Below, piece after piece: positions 57,991 through 64,000 of a stretch of 64,000 nucleotides of DNA; position 1 is the stretch's first letter; each line of letters opens with the position of its first letter. The DNA is taken from positions 124,001 to 188,000 of the forward strand of contig NZ_JBMPIT010000008.1 in assembly GCF_049341845.1 (NCBI RefSeq), read 5' to 3'. The notes under the pieces were generated by a model. The model worked only from the letters and a program-made list of their open reading frames with translations. It was not told where the DNA came from and ran no database searches. This DNA is from Curtobacterium guangdongense (GTDB lineage: Bacteria > Actinomycetota > Actinomycetes > Actinomycetales > Microbacteriaceae). The translations under genes were made by a program, and so were the position numbers.

Positions 57991-58022
57991 ACCCTAGACT
58001 CCGAAAAGTGAAACGATCGTTT
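57991..58022. promoter_or_regulatory. Divergent leaderless promoters with TetR operator
   Basis: Minus-strand TAGGGT (57991-57996) and plus-strand TAGACT (57995-58000) overlap. The perfect palindrome AAACGATCGTTT (58011-58022) is inside the first codons of the MFS gene. Binding there would block both transcription start and elongation of the transporter gene. Confidence 0.6.
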
Positions 58023-59201
58023 TCGAAAGGAACCGGGCTCGCCGTTGCCGGCACAGCCCTCGTCGCGGTGACCTACGGCCTCGTCCGCCTCGCCTACGGG
58101 CTGGTGCTGCCGGACGTGCAGGCGGACCTGGGGTTCGGTGCGGCGCTCGCCGGGGGGATCTCCGCTGGGGCGTCCGCGATGTACTGCGTCGGCGCGGTGA
58201 TCGGGTTCCTCGCGGCGACGAGACACCCGCGCTCGCTCGTGGTCCTGGCCGCGAGCACTGCAGCGGTCGGTGCTGCCGGGATGGCGTGGAGTCACGACGC
58301 GACCACCTTCGGCGTCGCGGCGGTCCTGAGCTCGACGGGCGCCGGCGCTGCATCACCGGCGCTCGTCCGGCTGGTCGCGCGGAACACGGCACCGGGTCGG
58401 GTGCCTCGCGCGCAGGCGGTCGTGAACGCGGGGACCGGGCCCGGGCTCGTCGGCGCCGGGCTCCTCGCACTCGCGGTCCTGCCCGAGTGGCGCACCGCCT
58501 GGTTCGTCGCCGCGGCCTGTTCGGTGCTGGCCGGGGTCGCCGTGCTCGGCACCGACCACCGTGGTCGCGACGACAGGACGGAACACGGTCGCGACGACAC
58601 GTCGGAACGCGGTCACGCCGACACGACGGAACGCGGTCACGCCGACATGACGGAACGAGCGGAACGACCCGAACGACCGACGGGGTCGTGGTTCGTCGCG
58701 CACCGCCGGCTCCTCCTCGCGGCGCTGCTGCTCGGCGCCGGCTCCGCCGCGGTCTGGAACTACGGCCGATCCGTCCTCGTCGACGCCGGTGTCGATCGGG
58801 AGGCCTCCATCACCGCCTGGATCGCCCTCGGCCTCGGAGGCGCTGCGGTCGTCGTCACGAGCCGGTGGACGGGCACCATGCGACCGGCGCGGCTCTGGGG
58901 GATCAGCGTGACCGCGGTCGTGGTCGGCTCCCTCGCGCTCGCCGTGGTGCCCGGTGCCGTCCCGGTCGCGCTCGTCGCCTGCCTGGTGTTCGGGTGGGGG
59001 TACACCGCGGCGACCGGGGCGCTGATCGCCTGGACGACCGAGATCGACCCGGATCGTGCGTCGGCGGGGACCTCGATGCTCTTCGTCACCCTGGTGCTCG
59101 GGCAGGCGCTGGGCGCCGCCGCGGCCGGCGCCGTGACGGCGTTCGCGCTGGCGGCCCTGGTCGGACTCGCCTCCGCTCCGGCGGCCGGGCCGCGGCACTG
59201 A
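58008..59201 (+). CDS. MFS transporter
   Basis: A 397-residue major facilitator with 12 predicted helices, for example LAVAGTALVAVTYGLVRLAY at the start and GAAAAGAVTAFALAALVGLA at the end. The central cytoplasmic loop (about residues 186-222) is a hydrophilic run of four octapeptides starting GRDD or GHAD, encoded by 24-bp repeats. The family resembles YbfB-like exporters; the substrate is unknown. GTG 58008 is 7 nt from the -10. No later start would keep helix one, so a leaderless mRNA is the best reading. Confidence 0.88.
   Translation: MKRSFSKGTGLAVAGTALVAVTYGLVRLAYGLVLPDVQADLGFGAALAGGISAGASAMYCVGAVIGFLAATRHPRSLVVLAASTAAVGAAGMAWSHDATTFGVAAVLSSTGAGAASPALVRLVARNTAPGRVPRAQAVVNAGTGPGLVGAGLLALAVLPEWRTAWFVAAACSVLAGVAVLGTDHRGRDDRTEHGRDDTSERGHADTTERGHADMTERAERPERPTGSWFVAHRRLLLAALLLGAGSAAVWNYGRSVLVDAGVDREASITAWIALGLGGAAVVVTSRWTGTMRPARLWGISVTAVVVGSLALAVVPGAVPVALVACLVFGWGYTAATGALIAWTTEIDPDRASAGTSMLFVTLVLGQALGAAAAGAVTAFALAALVGLASAPAAGPRH
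58563..58658 (+). repeat. 24-bp tandem repeat x4 in the MFS central loop
   Basis: Four in-frame units of 24 bp encode GRDDRTEH, GRDDTSER, GHADTTER and GHADMTER. Units 3 and 4 differ at one codon. Probably length-variable. Confidence 0.88.
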
Positions 59202-59214
59202 ACGTGCGCACCGC

Positions 59215-59258
59215 CGGACGGGAGGCTCGGCGCGCGCCCGCACCGAGCCTCCCGTCCG
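59215..59258. repeat. Full palindromic GGAGGCTCGG repeat after the MFS gene
   Basis: A 16-bp perfect stem (59215-59230 with 59243-59258) with a 12-nt loop and the same GGAGGCTCGG/CCGAGCCTCC core as 43050-43095. It lies between the MFS stop and a small membrane protein gene. Confidence 0.85.
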
Positions 59259-59336
59259 CCCCGTGGTCGCGTCGCGAGCCGCGCGCACGTCCGATGTCCA
59301 GGTCGGGCCACGCGCGGTGCGGCAAGATGGCGTCTC

Positions 59337-59558
59337 GTGAACCCACAGCCGCAGCAGCCCCGCTGGCGCAAGACCTGGTCGACCGTGCAGGTCGGTCTGC
59401 TCTCCGCGGCGGTCATCGCCTGCATCGTGATGCTGTTCGTCGGCGACGGCACCCTGAACCGGGTGTGGGCCGTCGCGCTGGTGTTCTTCGGGATCGCGCT
59501 GCTCGGGCACATCACTTTCCTCGTGTACACGGCGCGGTACGAGCGCGACAGCCGCTGA
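59337..59558 (+). CDS. Small two-helix membrane protein
   Basis: 73 residues: a Gln/Pro-rich start, then VQVGLLSAAVIACIVMLFVG and VWAVALVFFGIALLGHITFL, ending in YTARYERDSR. A small actinobacterial membrane protein of unknown function. GTG 59337; CAAGAT lies 8 nt upstream as a possible -10. It is convergent with the stress-type SDR (stops 22 bp apart). Confidence 0.7.
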   Translation: MNPQPQQPRWRKTWSTVQVGLLSAAVIACIVMLFVGDGTLNRVWAVALVFFGIALLGHITFLVYTARYERDSR

Positions 59559-59580
59559 GTCCGTCCGCTGAGGCCATCGG

Positions 59581-60480
59581 TCAGGGCGTGACCATGCCGC
59601 CGTTCACGTTGAGCGTCTCGCCGGCGACGAAGCTCGACTCGTGCGATGCCAGGAACACGTACGCGGGCGCGAGCTCGGCGGGCTGACCCGCGCGGCCCAT
59701 CGGCGACTCGCTGCTGCCGAACTCCGGCAGGGTCTCGGGGTCGACGCCGCTGGTGACCTGCAGCACCGACCAGGTCGGTCCCGGCGCGACGACGTTCACG
59801 CGGATGCCCTGCTCGATGAGTGCCTGTGAGAGGCCCTTCGAGAGGTTGTTGATCGCGCCCTTCGTCGCCGCGTAGTCGAGCCGGTCGGGTGCGGGCTTGT
59901 ACGCCTCCATCGACGCCGTCGTGGTGATCGTCGACCCGGGGTGCAGGTGGGGGAGCGCGGCCTTCACGAGCCGGAACAAGCCGAACACGTTGACGTCGAA
60001 CGTGGCCTCGAACTGCTCGTCGGTGATGTCGAGCAGGTCGGGCTGCCAGACCTGCTTGCCCGCGACGCTGACGAGCGCGTCGATGCCGCCGAGGCCCTCG
60101 ACCGCCTCGGCGACGAGGCGTCCGGCGTACTCGCGGTCGCGGAGGTCACCGGGGATCGCGACAGCCGTGCGCCCGGCGGCGCGGACCTGCTCGATGACGT
60201 GGTCGGCGTCCTCCTGCTCCTCCGGCAGGTACGCGAGTGCGATGTCGGCGCCCTCACGGGCGAACGCGATCGCGACGGCGCCGCCGATACCGGAGTCGGC
60301 GCCGGTGATGAGCGCCTTGCGGCCGGCGAGACGGCCAGTCCCGCGGTAGGTGTCCTCGCCGAGGTCCGGGACGGGCGTCATCCGGGCCTGCAGGCCCGGT
60401 TCGGGTTGCGTCTGCGGCTCTGGTGAGACGTCGGGGTAGCGCGTGCGTGGGTCGGCGGGTTCGTACTGGTCCTGTGGCAT
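59581..60480 (-). CDS. SDR-family oxidoreductase, general-stress type
   Basis: A 299-residue short-chain dehydrogenase with a 45-residue Pro/Gln-rich N-terminal arm (MPQDQYEPADPRTRYPDVSP) typical of stress-induced SDRs such as Bacillus YhdF/YdaD. The cofactor motif is TGADSGIGGAVA, the active-site Ser is in TTTASMEAY and Tyr/Lys in LDYAATKGAINNL. The likely substrate class is sugars or polyols, by family only. ATG 60480. Confidence 0.9.
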   Translation of the reverse strand: MPQDQYEPADPRTRYPDVSPEPQTQPEPGLQARMTPVPDLGEDTYRGTGRLAGRKALITGADSGIGGAVAIAFAREGADIALAYLPEEQEDADHVIEQVRAAGRTAVAIPGDLRDREYAGRLVAEAVEGLGGIDALVSVAGKQVWQPDLLDITDEQFEATFDVNVFGLFRLVKAALPHLHPGSTITTTASMEAYKPAPDRLDYAATKGAINNLSKGLSQALIEQGIRVNVVAPGPTWSVLQVTSGVDPETLPEFGSSESPMGRAGQPAELAPAYVFLASHESSFVAGETLNVNGGMVTP

Positions 60481-60596
60481 GCGTCCACCGAACCCGACGG
60501 CCCCTGTGAGGCGGTCGAGCGGGCGCGGAACCGGCCCCGCCGGCCGGGGGACACCGGTCAGCCGGATCGTCCAGCGGCCGGGACGATGGTGGTGCC

Positions 60597-60932
60597 ATGA
60601 GTGACGACGACCAGCAGACCAGGGCCGACTTCGCCGATGCGGTCAACATGACCGCGTCCGAGCTCCGGAAATGGCTCGACACCGACGAGTCCAAGGAGGT
60701 CGGGCAGAAGTCCGGCGGGAGCACCGAGTCCACCGGGCACGAGAGCGGACGGCACATCGTCCGCATCCTCGAGAAGAAGCAGGCCGACTACACGGACGCC
60801 GACTACGCGCACATGCGGAAGGTCGTCGGGTACGTCGCGCGGCACGCGAAGCAGCGCCCCAAGGGCGACGTGCACGACACGGCGTGGCGGTACTCGCTCA
60901 TGAACTGGGGCAACGACCCCGAGAAGCACTGA
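60597..60932 (+). CDS. DUF3140 domain-containing protein
   Basis: A 111-residue soluble protein: ADFADAVNMTASELRKWLDT, ESGRHIVRILEKKQADYTDA, YAHMRKVVGYVARHAKQRPK, then DTAWRYSLMNWGNDPEKH. This matches the whole DUF3140 pattern, present in Actinobacteria and some Proteobacteria and often found with stress genes. It is followed 25 bp later by a SAP/Rho-N protein gene. Confidence 0.9.
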   Translation: MSDDDQQTRADFADAVNMTASELRKWLDTDESKEVGQKSGGSTESTGHESGRHIVRILEKKQADYTDADYAHMRKVVGYVARHAKQRPKGDVHDTAWRYSLMNWGNDPEKH

Positions 60933-60944
60933 GGCTCGGCGGCG

Positions 60945-60950
60945 TACGGT
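60945..60950 (+). promoter_or_regulatory. -10 element of the SAP-domain gene (leaderless)
   Basis: TACGGT ends 7 nt before ATG 60958. Confidence 0.45.
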
Positions 60951-60957
60951 CTCGGCC

Positions 60958-61224
60958 ATGCCGAACCAGCAGATGCGGGGCGTGAAGAACCCCGAGATGT
61001 ACGAGGAACTCCGAGCAGAGGGCAACTCCAAGGAGAAGTCCGCGCGGATCAGCAACGCCGCGGCCGCGAAGGGCAAGCGGGCGGTCGGGAAGAAGGGCGG
61101 GGAGTCCGGCTCCTACGACGACTGGACCGTTGCCGATCTCCGGAAGCGTGCGAAGGAGCTCGGACTCACCGGGTACTCGTCGAAGCGGAAGAGCGAGCTG
61201 ATCGAGGCGCTCCGCGACCACTGA
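60958..61224 (+). CDS. Rho-N/SAP-domain small protein
   Basis: An 88-residue basic protein. N-terminal QMRGVKNPEMYEELRAEGNS, then KEKSARISNAAAAKGKRAVG (Lys-rich). The C-terminal 35 residues WTVADLRKRAKELGLTGYSS, with KRKSELIEALRDH, form a SAP/Rho-N helix-extended-helix that binds nucleic acid. Frequently paired with DUF3140, as here. Its 3' 59 bp overlap the convergent GH125 gene. Confidence 0.88.
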   Translation: MPNQQMRGVKNPEMYEELRAEGNSKEKSARISNAAAAKGKRAVGKKGGESGSYDDWTVADLRKRAKELGLTGYSSKRKSELIEALRDH

Positions 61225-62488
61225 GGTCGTCCGCCACGGTCAGTGCGAGCTCGCAGAACATCGCGTCGGCCCACGAGAACCACTCCCGCGAGAACGCGGC
61301 GGGGTCGTCCACGTCGAACGACTCGTGCATGCGGCCGGTCCCAGCGTCCGTCGCGAGCAGGACGGCGAGCAGTTCCCGTCGGCGCTCCGGCGTCCCGGTG
61401 ATGCCCTCGACGCAGAGCGCGATCGGCCACACCCGGTTCGGCTCGGTGTGCTGGCTCCCGATGCCCTCGGCCGCCGCACCGCTGAACCAGTACGGGTTCG
61501 CGGGGGACAGCACCAGGCGTCGGGTCGCGGCGGTGACCTCGGCGTCGATGACGTCGGGCGCGTCGAACGGCAGCGAGAGCAGCGAGGGCATGTTCGCGTC
61601 GTCCATGAGCACGACGCCGCCGAGCCCGTCGACCTCGTACGCGTAGACCCACTCGCCGTCGTGCTCGACGATCCCGTGCCGCCGCACCCCGTCGAGGACG
61701 GCCGACCGCAGTGCGTCGGCGTCGTCGGCGAGTCGCTCGTCGCCGTACACGTTGCGGGCGATCTCGGCGAGGTCCAGCAGCGCCTGCGCGGCGTGCAGGT
61801 TCTCCGGGACGTTGTAGCCGTACGTGCAGGCGTCGTCCGACGGTCGGAACCCGCACCAGGTCATGCCCGTCACGGCGACGGGCGTGCCGCGACCGTCGCG
61901 GTCGAGCGTCTCGGTGGGGATCCCGACATCCCGGACGAACCGGTACGCGGACGCGTCGTGGTCCTGTTCGGCCCGCCACTGGTCGACGATCGTGCGGAGG
62001 ACCCGGTGGGCGCGCTCGTCGAACAGGTCGGTGCGCCCCGTCGCGGTCCACAGTCGGTGGGCGAACTGGACGGGGTAGGCGAGACTGTCGACCTCGTACT
62101 TCTGCTCCCACACCGACGGGTCCGCACAGAGGTCCCGGGCATCGTGGTGCGCGCCGGTGGCCGAGCGGTTGAAGGCGTTGGCGTACGGGTCGTGGTCGAT
62201 GCACCGGAACTGCCGGCGGACGACCCCGGTCAGGACGTCCGCGATCGCCGGGGAGTCGGCCGCGAAGCGCAGGTAGGGGAGCATCTGCGTCGTCGAGTCG
62301 CGCAGCCACATCGCGGGGATGTCGCCGGTGATGACGAAGGCGGTGCCGTCGTCGTCGAGGGTGATGGTGTCGGTCAGCGTGCGGGTGAGGGCTTCCTCGA
62401 CCCGGTCGCCGACGCCGACACCGGCGGTGCCCCGGACCGCGTCAGCAGCGGTCCGGAGCACCGAGGTGGTCTCGTCGTCGAGGATCAC
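61166..62488 (-). CDS. Glycoside hydrolase family 125 (exo-alpha-1,6-mannosidase type)
   Basis: A 440-residue (alpha/alpha)6 hydrolase releasing mannose from alpha-1,6-linked mannosides. GH125 features: VITGDIPAMWLRDSTTQMLP, FRCIDHDPYANAFNRSATGA, KYEVDSLAYPVQFAHRLWTA, TWCGFRPSDDACTYGYNVPE and the C-terminal GSQHTEPNRVWPIALCVEGI. Catalytic residues not assigned. There is no signal peptide, so it acts on imported oligosaccharide. GTG 62488 overlaps the oxidoreductase stop by 4 bp. The last ~18 residues lie antisense to the SAP-domain gene. Confidence 0.92.
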   Translation of the reverse strand: MILDDETTSVLRTAADAVRGTAGVGVGDRVEEALTRTLTDTITLDDDGTAFVITGDIPAMWLRDSTTQMLPYLRFAADSPAIADVLTGVVRRQFRCIDHDPYANAFNRSATGAHHDARDLCADPSVWEQKYEVDSLAYPVQFAHRLWTATGRTDLFDERAHRVLRTIVDQWRAEQDHDASAYRFVRDVGIPTETLDRDGRGTPVAVTGMTWCGFRPSDDACTYGYNVPENLHAAQALLDLAEIARNVYGDERLADDADALRSAVLDGVRRHGIVEHDGEWVYAYEVDGLGGVVLMDDANMPSLLSLPFDAPDVIDAEVTAATRRLVLSPANPYWFSGAAAEGIGSQHTEPNRVWPIALCVEGITGTPERRRELLAVLLATDAGTGRMHESFDVDDPAAFSREWFSWADAMFCELALTVADDLSGRGAPRSARSSASTSTR

Positions 62489-63504
62489 GCGGAGACCGGC
62501 TCCACCTGGAGCACCGACGCGATGGAGCCGCTGTGGGCGCCCTCGTACGCGGCGAGGATCATGCCCAGCACGGCGATGCCCTCCCGCTCGGTGTGGATCG
62601 GACGCGTGCCGTCCCGCAGGCACTCGCCGAACGCGCCGATCTCCGCCGCGAACGTGTCCACGTCCTCGTAGGTCACGGTCTCGCTGGTGCCGTCGAGCAG
62701 GTCCCAGCGGAGCGTGGTGCCGTCGCTCGTCAGGGAGCCGAGCTCACCGACGGCGCTGAAGCGCTCGGTGCCGGCAGCCGGCTCGTACGCCCAGCTCGTG
62801 ACGAGCTGGCCGACGGCGCCGTTGTCGAAGCGGAACAGGGCCTGCGCCGAGTCCTCGCCCTCCATGAACGTCAGTCGGTGCGTGGAGAGCAGCGCCGTCG
62901 CCTGGACGGGGACGCCGCCGGCGAGGTGCATGAGCAGGTAGCTCGGGTGGTAGCCGGTGTCGATGAGCTCGCCGCCGCCGCTCTTCGACGCGTGTGCACG
63001 CCAGCCCATGTTCTCCGGGTCGAAGTCGTTGCGGAAGCTGTCCGTCGTGCGCACCTCGTACACGGTGCCGAGGACGCCGGTCTCGATGAGCTCCTTCGCC
63101 TTCGCGACCGCCGGCATGAAGAGCTGGTTGTGCGCACACATCAGCGTGACGCCGGCCTCGCTCACGGCGGCCTGCACGTCGCGCGCTTCCTCGGGGGTGA
63201 GGCAGAGCGGCTTCTCGCAGAGGACGTGCTTGCCGGCCCGTGCCGCGGCGACGATCGCGTCACGGTGCAGGTGGTGCGGCAGGCAGATGTCGACGGCGTC
63301 GATGTCGGCGCGGTCGAGCATCTCCTGGTAGTCGGTGAAGTGGGGCACGCCGAGCTCGGCGCCGCGGGCCTCGGCGGTCGACGCGAACGCATCAGCCACC
63401 GCGGCGATGCGGATGAGGTCCGGGTGCTGGGCGTAGCCGGCGATGTGTGCGGACGCGATGCCGCCGCCGCCGATGAGTCCGACGCGGATGGTGTCGTTGG
63501 ACAT
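62485..63504 (-). CDS. Gfo/Idh/MocA-family oxidoreductase
   Basis: A 339-residue NAD(P)-dependent sugar or inositol oxidoreductase. Rossmann motif VGLIGGGGIASAHIAGY, the conserved catalytic-lysine motif GKHVLCEKPLCLT, and GGGELIDTGYHPSYLLMHLA with the metal-free active-site His. Coupled to the GH125 gene and preceded by a second family member, suggesting stepwise conversion of a sugar released from the mannoside. ATG 63504. Confidence 0.92.
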   Translation of the reverse strand: MSNDTIRVGLIGGGGIASAHIAGYAQHPDLIRIAAVADAFASTAEARGAELGVPHFTDYQEMLDRADIDAVDICLPHHLHRDAIVAAARAGKHVLCEKPLCLTPEEARDVQAAVSEAGVTLMCAHNQLFMPAVAKAKELIETGVLGTVYEVRTTDSFRNDFDPENMGWRAHASKSGGGELIDTGYHPSYLLMHLAGGVPVQATALLSTHRLTFMEGEDSAQALFRFDNGAVGQLVTSWAYEPAAGTERFSAVGELGSLTSDGTTLRWDLLDGTSETVTYEDVDTFAAEIGAFGECLRDGTRPIHTEREGIAVLGMILAAYEGAHSGSIASVLQVEPVSA

Positions 63505-63557
63505 GGTGACTCCTGGTTTCGTGCTGGGTTGCTGGTGTCGGTCGATCGTGCGGCCGG

Positions 63558-64000
63558 TCAGGCCGCGACGGGGGTGCGCGCAGCGGCGTTCGCGGCGACG
63601 ACGAGCCTCGTGAGCTCGACGGCGCGGGCGATGTTGTCGTCGGCACGCGTGCCGGAGGTGATGTGGTCCACCCACTGTCCGAAGGCGTCCTGGCCGTCCT
63701 CGGGGACCGGGATGGTGACCGGCTCGTCGCCGTACGCCGACCCGCCGGCGGTGAGCCGGGCCTCCTGGTCGGAGAACGAGAGCCATCCGCCGGTGCCGGC
63801 CACGTCGATCGTGAACGGGGTGCCGGCGACGAAGCCGGCCTCGATGATGCCGATCGCCTGGGAGGCGTAGCCGACCGTGACGACCGCGTGGTCCTCGACG
63901 GCGCGGCCGGTGACGGAGCGGTAGACGGCCTCGACCGAGTCGGGACGCGCACCGAGGAAGAGCTGCGTGAGGTACACGGGGTGGCAGCCGAGGTCGGTCA
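63558..64000 (-). CDS. Gfo/Idh/MocA-family oxidoreductase (partial, N-terminus outside window)
   Basis: The C-terminal 146 or so residues of a second oxidoreductase. The window edge cuts the frame within TDLGCHPVYLTQLFLGARP, which aligns with the substrate-domain segment of the family (D-x-G-x-H-x-x-x). Strands IIEAGFVAGTPFTIDVAGTG and ARLTAGGSAYGDEPVTIPVP follow. It ends 53 bp before the preceding oxidoreductase gene on the same strand, one probable operon with GH125. Confidence 0.88.
   Translation of the reverse strand, partial: TDLGCHPVYLTQLFLGARPDSVEAVYRSVTGRAVEDHAVVTVGYASQAIGIIEAGFVAGTPFTIDVAGTGGWLSFSDQEARLTAGGSAYGDEPVTIPVPEDGQDAFGQWVDHITSGTRADDNIARAVELTRLVVAANAAARTPVAA

Overview
The window is GC-rich actinobacterial DNA, and a Microbacteriaceae member close to Curtobacterium is my best inference. 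Four things point there. GTG starts are frequent and many -10 hexamers sit 6-7 nt from a start codon. The tRNA genes lack an encoded CCA. The type II fatty acid synthase block has the actinobacterial order regulator-fabD-fabH-acpP-fabF beside aceE. Actinobacterial families DUF3145, DUF3140 and DUF1684 are present. Species assignment is inference only; I ran no search.

Left third (1-25.4 kb), mostly core genome: a LysR regulator (cut by the edge) divergent from a class V aminotransferase; glycyl-tRNA synthetase; a DsbA-like oxidoreductase with a coupled 55-residue ORF; a YbaK-type deacylase; the dusB-dgt-dnaG block; a dipeptide/oligopeptide ABC importer (binding protein, two permeases, fused double ATPase, and a third ATPase lacking the H-loop histidine) coupled to a 2-hydroxyacid dehydrogenase; tRNA-Asn; a membrane acyltransferase with SGNH domain; a lipoprotein; peptide deformylase; a DMT transporter; a GT4 glycosyltransferase; a CAT-anticodon tRNA followed by tandem repeats resembling its own 3' end; an AI-2E-type permease; DUF1684 and DUF3145 proteins.

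Middle (25.4-43.3 kb): on the minus strand aceE, a FasR-like regulator, fabD, fabH, acpP and fabF make acetyl-CoA and turn it into fatty acids. Then a peroxiredoxin, an alpha/beta hydrolase and a lipoprotein. At 35.5-40.0 kb lies the most unusual system: a 4'-phosphopantetheinyl transferase, a carrier protein, an acyl-CoA-dehydrogenase-like flavoprotein, an amino acid:carrier protein ligase and a double alpha/beta hydrolase. The last four overlap by 4 bp each. The set looks like a compact pathway that loads an amino acid on a carrier, oxidises it and releases it. An ECF sigma factor with a membrane partner and a phosphatidylserine-decarboxylase-like enzyme follow.

Right third (43.2-64 kb): tRNA-Val(TAC) is followed by about 8.6 kb of accessory genes (PEP mutase-like enzyme, PadR and membrane protein, APH-like kinase, CDF metal exporter with ArsR regulator, monooxygenase, GyrI-like domain, decayed ORFs). 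This stretch is closed by a 28-nt near-perfect copy of the tRNA-Val 3' half at 51893-51920, which I read as a decayed integrated element. Beyond it are an AMP-dependent ligase, two NAD(P) enzymes, an aldo/keto reductase, a PHP hydrolase, a TetR/MFS divergent pair, a stress-type SDR, two small conserved genes, and a sugar cluster (GH125 alpha-mannosidase and two Gfo/Idh/MocA oxidoreductases, the last cut by the edge).
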